From Leucobacter chromiiresistens (GTDB taxonomy: Bacteria; Actinomycetota; Actinomycetes; Actinomycetales; Microbacteriaceae): a DNA stretch of 64,000 bases. Every line of letters starts with the position of its first letter. Positions within the stretch are counted from its first letter, which is position 1. This document shows, one piece after another, positions 44,803 through 53,400 of the stretch. The DNA is taken from contig NZ_FNKB01000002.1 of NCBI RefSeq assembly GCF_900102345.1, forward strand, positions 1-64,000. Direction: 5' to 3'. Position numbers and translations under genes: made by a program. The notes below the pieces were generated by a model. That model worked only from the letters and a program-made list of their open reading frames with translations. It was not told where the DNA came from and searched no databases.

Positions 44803-45470
44803 TCCGGCTCTTCCTCCTCGATGCGAGCCCGCGCGAAGCCGTACCCGACCCCGCGGACCGTGCTGATCAGGCCCTCGTGTTCGCCCAGCTTCGCACGCAG
44901 ACGCCGCACGTGCACGTCGACCGTGCGCGTGCCGCCGAAGTAGTCGGTGCCCCACACCTCGCTGAGCAGCTGCTCGCGGGTGAAGACGCGGCCGGGGTTG
45001 CCGGCGAGGAAGTGGAGCAGCTCGAACTCCTTGTAGGTGAGGTCGAGCGGGCGGCCGAAGAGGCGGGCGGTGAAGTTCGACTCGTCGATGATCACGCCGG
45101 CCGCCTGCACGGCCGCGGGCTGCGGCGCGGCCTGCGGGCGTTCGAGCAGCCGGAGTCGCAGTTCGATCTCGACGGGGCTCGCGGTCGGCAGGAGCAGCTC
45201 CTGCACGCCCCAGTCGGGGGTCAGCGCCGTGAGCGCGACCTCGGGCAGGATGACGACGCGCGGGGTCTCGCTGCCGTCCACCATGCTGAGGCATGCGGCC
45301 CGCGCGCGTCGCGCATCGAGGGTGCCGTCGATGAGCACGGCGTCGAAGCGATCGGCCATGGTCTCGGGCACGCGGAGCGAGAGGGGCGAGGTGCGCACGT
45401 CGTGCGGCAGCAGATCGAGCCCGGGAAGCGAATCGGCAGGATCCCGGTCTGAGAGGCAGAGCAGCTGCAT
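44799..45470 (-). CDS. orphan OmpR/GlnR-like winged-helix regulator
   Basis: 223 aa from the ATG at 45470, nine bases after GAGGGA. The C-terminal OmpR winged helix is clear ([40 protein letters not shown]). The N-terminal receiver is atypical: only the Asp in AVLIDGTLD is a possible phosphorylation site and the usual acidic pocket and Lys are not evident. No histidine kinase is nearby. It heads the mshD-ppk-mutT1 unit and may control it. Confidence 0.8.
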   Translation of the reverse strand: MQLLCLSDRDPADSLPGLDLLPHDVRTSPLSLRVPETMADRFDAVLIDGTLDARRARAACLSMVDGSETPRVVILPEVALTALTPDWGVQELLLPTASPVEIELRLRLLERPQAAPQPAAVQAAGVIIDESNFTARLFGRPLDLTYKEFELLHFLAGNPGRVFTREQLLSEVWGTDYFGGTRTVDVHVRRLRAKLGEHEGLISTVRGVGYGFARARIEEEEPE

Positions 45471-45589
45471 CGTCGTCACTCCCTCGTCTCGTGGCCTGCA
45501 CCAAATAGTACTGCGCGGCCTGTTTCGCCCCCGTTTCGCGCGTGTTTCACGGCGGTCGCAGCGCGCGGCGCGTGTGGAAGAATGGCCTG

Positions 45590-45886
45590 ATGACCGAGAC
45601 GACCCCTGAAGCCGCGGAGACGCCGGAGGCGCACTCCTGGCATGTGCCGCGCCTGATCGCGGCGTGGGCGGCGGCGGCCGTCATGGGCGTGCTCGTCACG
45701 CTGCTCACCGCGGACGACGACCGCTTCTCGTGGCTCGTGCTCGCGGTGGGGGTCTCGACGCTCATCACGTTCGCGCTGCAGCTGGGCACGGCGCAGCGCG
45801 AGGGGTTCATCACCCGGGTCTCGTTCAGCGTCGCGGGCTCGGTCGTCATCATCGCGATCATCGACGTCATCGGGCTGATCGTCTAG
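45590..45886 (+). CDS. small three-TM membrane protein
   Basis: 98 aa with GGAAG upstream. Three hydrophobic helices (LIAAWAAAAVMGVLVTLL, WLVLAVGVSTLITFALQL, AGSVVIIAIIDVIGLIV) after an acidic N-terminus. Function unknown. Confidence 0.6.
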   Translation: MTETTPEAAETPEAHSWHVPRLIAAWAAAAVMGVLVTLLTADDDRFSWLVLAVGVSTLITFALQLGTAQREGFITRVSFSVAGSVVIIAIIDVIGLIV

Positions 45887-45923
45887 CCGAGACGCGGCGT
45901 CGCGGGCGATGTAGACTGGCCCC

Positions 45924-46034
45924 ATGCTTCTCGCACTCGAACTCTTCTACCTCGGTCTCCTCGGCCTCGCCTCGCTCTCGATCGCGTGGGTGTCGGGCAC
46001 GGTCATCTACAAGCTCTACAAGGGTCAGCGCTGA
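45924..46034 (+). CDS. 36-aa single-TM protein upstream of YgfZ
   Basis: The ATG at 45924 lies six bases after TAGACT (leaderless). The product (LELFYLGLLGLASLSIAWVS, then GTVIYKLYKGQR) is one TM helix with a short basic tail. It ends exactly where YgfZ homology begins. Too short for usual gene finders but with a strong promoter and high-quality codons. Confidence 0.6.
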   Translation: MLLALELFYLGLLGLASLSIAWVSGTVIYKLYKGQR

Positions 46035-47212
46035 GCGTTCGCGAGATCGGGGCCGGGGGCGTCGAGCATCCCGCGAACCCGTTCGCCGCGCTCCCGGGTC
46101 GCATCGCCGACCCCGAGGCCGGCGTCGCGTCGCACTACGGCGAGCCGCTGAGCGAGCAGCGCGCCCTCGAAGCGGGTGCGGCGGTGGTCGATCTGTCGCA
46201 CCACGGCATCGTCGTGGTGTCGGGGCCGGATCGCCTGAGCTGGCTGCACTCGATGACGAGTCAGCACCTCCTCGCCCTGCGACCCGGCGAGAGCACGGAG
46301 ACGCTGCTGCTCGACGCCAACGGACGGATCGAGCACGCGGCCCGCGTCGTCGACGACGGCGAGCGCACCTGTCTGCTGGTGGACGCCGGATCGGCGGAGC
46401 CGCTCGCGGCCTTCCTCACCCGCATGCGCTTCGCGCTGCGGGTCGAGGTCGAAGATCGCAGCGGCACGCACGCGGCGGTGCTGGCGTTCGACGGCCCGGC
46501 CGCCGACGCGGTGCGCGCGCTCGGGCCCGAGGCCGAATGGCGCGACCCCTGGGCCGAGGTCGCCCGCGGCGGCGTGCAGTACGCGCGCACCGAGACGGAG
46601 CATGCGGGGGCGCAGTGGTCGGCCGTGCAGTTCGTCTTCGCGCGCGAGCGCCTGGACGATGTGGTCGGGCTCGTGCGCTCCGGGGCCGTGCGCGCCGCCG
46701 GGCTGCTCGCACTCGACGCCCTCGAGGTGCGCGCGTGGCGCCCGTCGCAGGCGGGCGATGTCGACGAGCGCTCCATTCCGCACGAGCTCGACTGGATGCG
46801 CACCGCGGTGCACCTCACGAAGGGGTGCTACCGGGGGCAGGAGACCGTCGCGAAGGTGCACAACCTCGGCCACCCGCCGCGCCGGCTCGCGCTGCTGCAC
46901 CTCGACGGCACGGGCGGGGAGCTGCCGGTGGCCGGCGCACTCGTCTTCGCCGGTGCGGGATCGGCGACGGAGCCGGGCGCGCGGCCCGTCGGGCGCATCA
47001 CGCGCGCCGCCCTGCACCACGAGTGGGGCGGCATCGCGCTCGCGCTGCTCAAGCGCTCGGTGCCCGAGGACGCGCCGCTCGAGGTGCGCGGCGGCGCCGA
47101 GGGGAACGATCCGCAGGCGGAGCCCGGCGAGCCGATCGCGGCCGTGCAGGAGGTGATCGTGCCCGCCACCGCGGGTGCGGCCCGCGCCGTGCCGCGGTTG
47201 AATCGGATCTGA
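45986..47212 (+). CDS. ygfZ: YgfZ/GcvT folate-binding Fe-S maturation protein
   Basis: 408 aa if it starts at the GTG 45986. The family motif KGCYRGQE (TKGCYRGQETVAKVHNLGHP) identifies YgfZ, a folate-binding protein that helps build or repair iron-sulfur enzymes. The start is unclear. There is no ATG, GTG or TTG between 45986 and the clear homology, and CTG 46031 overlaps the TGA of the 36-aa ORF, with AAGGGT upstream. A re-initiation CTG start is possible. Confidence 0.85.
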   Translation: MGVGHGHLQALQGSALSVREIGAGGVEHPANPFAALPGRIADPEAGVASHYGEPLSEQRALEAGAAVVDLSHHGIVVVSGPDRLSWLHSMTSQHLLALRPGESTETLLLDANGRIEHAARVVDDGERTCLLVDAGSAEPLAAFLTRMRFALRVEVEDRSGTHAAVLAFDGPAADAVRALGPEAEWRDPWAEVARGGVQYARTETEHAGAQWSAVQFVFARERLDDVVGLVRSGAVRAAGLLALDALEVRAWRPSQAGDVDERSIPHELDWMRTAVHLTKGCYRGQETVAKVHNLGHPPRRLALLHLDGTGGELPVAGALVFAGAGSATEPGARPVGRITRAALHHEWGGIALALLKRSVPEDAPLEVRGGAEGNDPQAEPGEPIAAVQEVIVPATAGAARAVPRLNRI

Positions 47213-47275
47213 GCGGCGCCGGGCGGCGCTCGGCGGCACGGCGGGCGATGCCCGTCTCCCCATAGACTGGGGCGC

Positions 47276-48022
47276 ATGACGAATACGTTGATCCTGCTCC
47301 GTCACGGGCAGAGCGAGTGGAACCAGAAGAACCTGTTCACCGGGTGGGTCGATGTGCGCCTCACCGACCAGGGGCGCACCGAGGCGGCTCGCGGCGGCGA
47401 ACTGCTCGCCGAGGCCGGCCTGCTTCCCGACGTGCTGCACACCTCGCTGCTGAGCCGCGCGATCCAGACCGCGCACCTCGCGCTCGACAGCGCCGACCGC
47501 CTCTGGATTCCCGTGCGCCGATCGTGGCGGCTCAACGAGCGCCACTACGGAGCGCTGCAGGGTCTCGACAAGGCGGAGACGCTCGCGAAGTACGGCGAGG
47601 AGCAGTTCATGGAGTGGCGCCGGTCGTTCGACACTCCGCCGCCCGCGCTCGACGACGCGAGCGAGTGGTCGCAGGCGAATGACCCCCGGTACGCCGACAT
47701 CGACGGCGAGCGCCCGCGGACGGAGTGCCTCAAAGACGTGATCGAGCGCATGCTGCCCTATTGGGAGCAGAGCATCCTGCCCGACCTCAACGCCGGCAAC
47801 ACGGTGCTCGTGACGGCGCACGGCAACTCCCTGCGCGCGCTCGTGAAGCACCTCGACGGGATCTCCGACACCGACATCGCGGGCGTGAACATTCCGACCG
47901 GCATGCCGCTCGTCTACGAGATCGCGGCTGACGGCACGCCGACGGGACCGGGCCGGTACCTCGATCCCGAGGCCGCCGCCGCAGGGGCCGCCGCCGTCGC
48001 CGCGCAGGGCAAGGGCGCCTGA
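47276..48022 (+). CDS. gpmA: 2,3-bisphosphoglycerate-dependent phosphoglycerate mutase
   Basis: 248 aa. Interconverts 3- and 2-phosphoglycerate in glycolysis. The active-site motifs are [20 protein letters not shown] (phospho-His in RHG), [18 protein letters not shown] and [25 protein letters not shown] ends seven bases before the ATG (leaderless), and a 19-bp terminator follows the gene. The last 15 residues are Ala-rich. Confidence 0.95.
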   Translation: MTNTLILLRHGQSEWNQKNLFTGWVDVRLTDQGRTEAARGGELLAEAGLLPDVLHTSLLSRAIQTAHLALDSADRLWIPVRRSWRLNERHYGALQGLDKAETLAKYGEEQFMEWRRSFDTPPPALDDASEWSQANDPRYADIDGERPRTECLKDVIERMLPYWEQSILPDLNAGNTVLVTAHGNSLRALVKHLDGISDTDIAGVNIPTGMPLVYEIAADGTPTGPGRYLDPEAAAAGAAAVAAQGKGA

Positions 48023-48040
48023 GCCGAGCGCCCGCACAGC

Positions 48041-48081
48041 AATGAGTCAGGGCCCCTCCGGTGGAGGGGCCCTGACTCATT
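48041..48081. terminator. strong bidirectional terminator
   Basis: AATGAGTCAGGGCCCCTCC (48041-48059) and its exact complement (48063-48081) form a 19-bp perfect stem with a 3-nt loop. It serves gpmA on the plus strand and DUF3073 on the minus strand. Confidence 0.88.
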
Positions 48082-48111
48082 GCGACGAAGCGGCGAACGA
48101 TGCGCGGAGCG

Positions 48112-48300
48112 TCAATCCTCGTCGTCGTCGTCAGCGTTGTACTTGCTGGCGTACTCCGCCCACGGGTCTTCTTCGCGCACTCGCGACGCCTCTGCTGCTG
48201 ACAGTTCCTGTTGCAACGCAGAATAGTTCGTGTCGGGGCTGAAGTACTTCAGCTCCCTGGCGACCTTGGTGTGCTTTGCCTTCTGACGGCCGCGCCCCAT
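48112..48300 (-). CDS. DUF3073 family protein
   Basis: 62 aa. The conserved actinobacterial pattern is complete: MGRGRQKAKHTKVARELKYF, SPDTNYSALQQELSA, then an acidic tail (NADDDDED). A basic start and an acid end suggest nucleic acid or ribosome association, which is inference. Function unknown. Confidence 0.9.
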   Translation of the reverse strand: MGRGRQKAKHTKVARELKYFSPDTNYSALQQELSAAEASRVREEDPWAEYASKYNADDDDED

Positions 48301-48427
48301 GCGTGACCCCCTTACACAGTCGGGCCCCGCGAGTTCACCCCCGAGGCAGATACCAGTTCATAGACGTATGGTGCAGATTCTAGCATGATGAACCCGCCCC
48401 ACGGATGCAGCGCGTTAGCATGTGGGC

Positions 48428-49057
48428 ATGCCATCCATGCGCGCTCGTCCCACTCGAATCGTGCTCGTCGCGCTCCTCGTCGTCGCCGCCCTCGCGCTCA
48501 TCGCGGCGGTCGCCGTCGCCGCTCCCATCCTGCTGCACCGCAGCGCCGGAGGGTCGGGTCAGGAGGTGCCGTCGAGCACCGTGTCGGAGACCTCCGCGCG
48601 CGGCGCCGACGGCCGGGTCAGAACGCTGACGGCGAGCGACGAGGACGGACCCGCCGACCTCGGGTCGATCGAGCCGGGGCAGCAGATCCGCATCGACGGA
48701 ACGGGGTTCGATGCCGGGATCGGCATATACGTCGCGGTCTGCGCCGTCCCTGAAACGGCGGGTGAGAAGCCGGGCCCCTGCCTCGGCGGGATCCCGGAGG
48801 GCGCCGAGTCGGGAGACGTCGACACCAGTCGGCTGACGAGCGCGTGGGTGACCGACGACTGGGCGTGGCGCGGCTTCGCCACGCACCGGTACACCGACGC
48901 CGACGCGGGCAGCTTCTCCGTTGCGCTCACCATGCCCGACCCGAGCGGTGAGGGCCTCGACTGCCGGCAGGCGCGATGCGCGATCGCCACCCGCGCCGAC
49001 CACACCGCGAGCGCCGACCGCGTGCAGGACATGCTGCTCCCCATCGTCTACCGGTGA
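48428..49057 (+). CDS. secreted protein with Ig-like fold
   Basis: 209 aa from the ATG at 48428, six bases after TAGCAT (leaderless). An N-terminal signal-anchor (IVLVALLVVAALALIAAVAV) is followed by an extracellular domain. IEPGQQIRIDGTGFDAGIGI and YVAVCAVPETAG with four cysteines (CAV, PGPCLGG, LDCRQARCAIA) resemble neocarzinostatin-like Ig domains of actinobacterial surface proteins. Ligand unknown. Confidence 0.65.
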   Translation: MPSMRARPTRIVLVALLVVAALALIAAVAVAAPILLHRSAGGSGQEVPSSTVSETSARGADGRVRTLTASDEDGPADLGSIEPGQQIRIDGTGFDAGIGIYVAVCAVPETAGEKPGPCLGGIPEGAESGDVDTSRLTSAWVTDDWAWRGFATHRYTDADAGSFSVALTMPDPSGEGLDCRQARCAIATRADHTASADRVQDMLLPIVYR

Positions 49058-49094
49058 CGCGCACCGCGCGGGCGCGAGTCGTCGCGCGCGACGC

Positions 49095-50399
49095 TCAGTG
49101 GGCGACGCCCGCGAGCGGAGCCACCACCCACGTGGCGATCGCGTAGATCGTCAAACCGGCGAGCGAGCCGACGACCGTCCCGTTGATGCGGATGAACTGC
49201 AGATCCTTGCCCACCTGCAGCTCGATCTTCTCCGCGGCCTCGCGCGCATCCCACCGCTGCACCGTCTCCGAGATGACGTTCGCGAGATCGTGACGGTAGG
49301 TGCGCACGAGCCGTTCGACCACCTCCATCACCCAGACGTCGATCTTGTACTGCAGCGTGGCATCGCCCTGCAGCTTGCCGCCGAAATCCTGTGCGGCGCG
49401 CACCATGCGCACGCGGAGATCGCTCTCCGGATCCTCGAGCATCTCGACGAGCGCCGCCCGGGCGGTCTGCCACGTGCTCTGGGCGAGCGCGCGGATGCGC
49501 GGGCTGTCGAATACGCCGTGCTTGAACGCCTCCAGCTGCCCCTGCAGCCGCTCCTGGGTCTGCAGGTCGCCCGCGAGATCGGCGAGGAACTTGCTCACCG
49601 CGACGCGGAAGGGGTGATCGCGCTCGGCGGCCACACTCTGCACGAAGCGCACGGCCTCCGCGTGCAGCCGGTGATCGACGAACCGGTCGACGATGCCCGG
49701 CACCCAAGACGGCAGGCGCGACGACACCACCCGGTCGAACGCGTCGGGGTGCTCGACCAGCCACCCCTCGAGGCGCTCCGCCGCGATGTCGAGCAGCGCC
49801 TCATGATGGCCGCCCGAGACGAACGACTCGGCGGCTCGCCCGAGCAGCGGGCTCCACTCGGGGTCGATCACGTGGCGCCGCACGAGCACCTCCACGAGCT
49901 CCTGGACGTCGTCGTCGTCGAGCACGGCCAGCGTGCCGAGGGCCGCCGACGCCGCCATCGCGCTCACCCGCTCGGCGTTGCGGCGATCCGACAGCCACTC
50001 GCCGGCCCGCCGCGCGCCGCTGATCTCGGCGAGCTTGCCGTGCACCACGTCGTCGGCGAGGAAGTTCTCCTCGACGAACGAGCCCAGCCCCTCGCCGATG
50101 TCGTCCTTCTTCTGCGAGATGAGATTGGTGTGCGGAATCTTGAGGCCCAGGGGGTGCCGGAACAGGGCGGTGACCGCGAACCAGTCGGCCAGCGCCCCCA
50201 CCATGCCGCCCTCGCTCGCGGCGCGCACGAAGCCCCAGCCCGGGTAGCGCGCCTGCAAGATGAACGACACCACGAACACCACGGCCATCGCGATGAGCAG
50301 ACCGACCGCGATCGCCTGCATGCGCCTGAGCTCGTCGAGGCGCTGGAAGTCTGCGGGGGAGACGGCACCGAGCGTTCGGCGGGTGCGGGGCTGCGGCAT
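49095..50399 (-). CDS. DUF445 family membrane protein
   Basis: 434 aa. An N-terminal TM (AVGLLIAMAVVFVVSFIL) and C-terminal TM (VVGSLAGLTIYAIATWVVAP) flank a long helical region. The DUF445 signature EGGMVGALADWFAVTALFRH with PLGLKIPHTNLISQKKDDIG is complete. Function of the family is unknown. Divergent from the RND permease. Confidence 0.85.
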   Translation of the reverse strand: MPQPRTRRTLGAVSPADFQRLDELRRMQAIAVGLLIAMAVVFVVSFILQARYPGWGFVRAASEGGMVGALADWFAVTALFRHPLGLKIPHTNLISQKKDDIGEGLGSFVEENFLADDVVHGKLAEISGARRAGEWLSDRRNAERVSAMAASAALGTLAVLDDDDVQELVEVLVRRHVIDPEWSPLLGRAAESFVSGGHHEALLDIAAERLEGWLVEHPDAFDRVVSSRLPSWVPGIVDRFVDHRLHAEAVRFVQSVAAERDHPFRVAVSKFLADLAGDLQTQERLQGQLEAFKHGVFDSPRIRALAQSTWQTARAALVEMLEDPESDLRVRMVRAAQDFGGKLQGDATLQYKIDVWVMEVVERLVRTYRHDLANVISETVQRWDAREAAEKIELQVGKDLQFIRINGTVVGSLAGLTIYAIATWVVAPLAGVAH

Positions 50400-50481
50400 T
50401 CCAGTATTATCCCCTCTGCACCGCAGCCGAGGCCAGCGGACGACCGCGTCGCCGAAGCGGCCGCATGGGATAATCGAGCCC

Positions 50482-53400
50482 ATGCACCTCCTTACGGCGC
50501 TGAGCCTGAAGAACCGCGCGCTGATCGCGCTCGTCACGATCGTCGCGGCCGTGTTCGGGGTGATCGGCGTCGGCTCGCTGAAACAGGAGCTCATGCCGTC
50601 CGTGCAGTTCCCCACGATCGCGGTCGTGACGAGCTACCCCGGCGCCTCGCCCGAGGTGGTGAACAACGACGTCTCGACGCCGATCGAGACCGCGCTGCGC
50701 GGAGTGCCGCAGCTCGAATCGTCGTCGGCGACCTCGAGCACGGGAACCTCGACGGTGCTCGCCGAGTTCACCTACGGCGTCGACCTCGCCGCGACCGAGC
50801 AGAAGGTCGAACGGGCGATCAGCCGCATCTCGCAGACCCTGCCCGAGGCGGCGGACACCCAGGTGCTCTCGGGAACGATCGACGACTTCCCGGTGATCCA
50901 GATCGCGGTGACGCCCGCGGAGGGCGAGGACCTGCAGTCGACGGCCGACCTCGTCGAGCGCGTCGCCGTGCCCGAACTCTCCGACATCGACGGCGTGCGC
51001 GACGCGCAGCTGAGCGGAGCGCGGCCCGAACGCATCACGATCCAGCCGAATCTCGATGCGCTCGCCGAGCGCGGGCTCAGCCCGCAGACCATCACCGATA
51101 CGCTCCAGCAGAGCGGGGTGCTGATCGCCGCGGGCTCGATCACCGAGGGGGATCGCACACTCGCCGTGCAGGCCGGAACGGAGCTGCAGTCGGCCGAGGA
51201 GATCGCGGCGCTGCCGATCGCGTTGAGCGCCGAGCAGCTCGCGCCCCCGCAGGAGCAGCCCGAGATCCCGGGCCAGTTCGAGATCGAGCCGCCGGAGCCC
51301 GCCGCCCCCGCGACCATCGGAGAGGTCGCCGAGGTGCGCCTCGAGCCCGGCCCCGAGCAGAGCATCTCGCGAGTGGACGGCGCACCGGCGCTCACCATCG
51401 GCGTCACGAAGACCTCCGCGGCGAACACCGTCGACGTGTCGCACGCGGTGCAGGATCAGCTCGACGAGCTGCAGGATCAGCTCGGCGGCGCGCAGCTGAC
51501 CGTGATCTTCGACCAGGCGCCGTACGTGGAGCAGTCGATCGAGACCCTCACCACGGAGGGGCTGCTCGGCCTCGTCTTCGCGGTGCTCGTGATCCTCGTC
51601 TTCCTCATGTCGATCCGGGCCACGCTCGTGACCGCGATCTCGATCCCCACCTCGGTGCTGCTCGCCTTCGTCGGGCTGAACTTCGCCGACTACACGCTCA
51701 ACCTGCTGACGCTCGGCGCGCTCACCATCTCCATCGGCCGCGTCGTCGACGACTCGATCGTCGTCATCGAGAACATCAAGCGCCACCTCGCCGACGGCGG
51801 CGACCGGGCCGCCGTGATCATCCGCGCGGTGCGCGAGGTCGCCGGCGCCATCACCGCCTCGACCGTGACCACCGTCGCCGTGTTCCTGCCGATGGCCTTC
51901 GTCGCCGGCATGGTCGGGGAGCTGTTCCGCCCCTTCGCCTTCACCGTGACGATCGCGCTCGTCGCGTCGCTGCTCGTCTCGCTCACCATCGTGCCCGTGC
52001 TCGCCTACTGGTTCCTGCGCACCGGTCCCTCGCGTCGCCGCCGGGGCTTCGTGACCGCCGGAAGCGGAACGGAGGGCGAGGCCGCCGAGGCCTCGTCGCG
52101 CAGCTCCGCCGAGGAGATCGACGAGCACCCCACGGCGCTCCAGCGCGGCTACCGGCCCGTCATCGAGTGGACGCTGCGCCGGCCCGCGATCACGCTGCTC
52201 ATCGCCGTCGTCGTGTTCAGCGGCACCGTCGCGGCGAGCCCCCTCATGAAGACGAGCTTCCTCGGATCCGACGAGCAGAACTCCGTCGGGCTCGTGCAGA
52301 GCCTCGCCCCCGGCACGAGCCTCGACGCGCAGCTGGCGCAGGCCGAGAGCGTCGAGCAGGCGCTGAACGACGTGCCGGCGATCGAGAGCGTGCAGGTGAC
52401 GATCGGCAGCGCGGGCGGCGCCGCCGCGCTCTTCGGGGGCGGCGGCGACGGCACGGTGAACTACTCGATCACCACCGACCCCGACGCCGATCAGGCGCAG
52501 GCGCAGGACGACATCCGCGACGCCGTCGACCAGCTGGAGGGCGCCGGGGAGTTCTCCATCGGGCAGTCGGGCGGCGGGGTGACCTCGTCGAGCGCGATCG
52601 AGGTCGACGTCACGGCTCCCGATCAGGAGACGCTCGCGCAGGCGAGCGACGCCGTGGTCGCCGCGCTGCAGGACGAGCCGAGTCTGCAGCAGGTCGAGAG
52701 CGATCTCGGGCAGTCGCGCGAGTTCCTGCGCATCGCCGTCGACCGTGGGCGCGCCGCCGAACTCGGCCTCAGCGAGGCCGGCGTCGCGGGGCAGGTCACG
52801 CAGCAGATGCAGCCCGCGCAGATCGGGCAGATCTCGATGGACGCCACGACGGTCTCGGTGTACCTCGCGAACGCCACCGCCCCGACCGACCAGGCCGGTG
52901 TCGCGGCGCTGCCGATCCAGACCGCGACGGGCTCGCAGCCGCTGAGCAGCCTCGCCGCCGTCGAGGTCGCCGACGGGCCGGTGACGGTGCGCACGGCCGA
53001 CGGGGTGCGATCCGTCACCGTCTCCGCGCTGCCGAAGGGCGACGACCTCGGCACCGCGAGCGCCGAGGTGACCGCCGCCCTCGAATCGCTCGAGCTGCCC
53101 GACGGGGCGAGCGCGAGCGTCGGCGGGGTGCTGTCGCAGCAGGCCGACGCATTCCAGCAGCTCGGCATCGCGCTGCTCGCCGCCATTCTCATCGTCTACG
53201 TCGTGATGGTCGCGACTTTCCGCAGTCTGCTGCAGCCGCTGCTGCTGCTCATCTCGGTGCCGTTCGCCGCCACCGGGGCGATCCTGCTGCTCATCGTCAC
53301 CGGGATCCCGCTCGGCGTCGCCTCGCTCATCGGCGTGCTGATGCTCATCGGCATCGTCGTGACGAACGCGATCGTGCTCATCGACCTCGTGAATCAGTAC

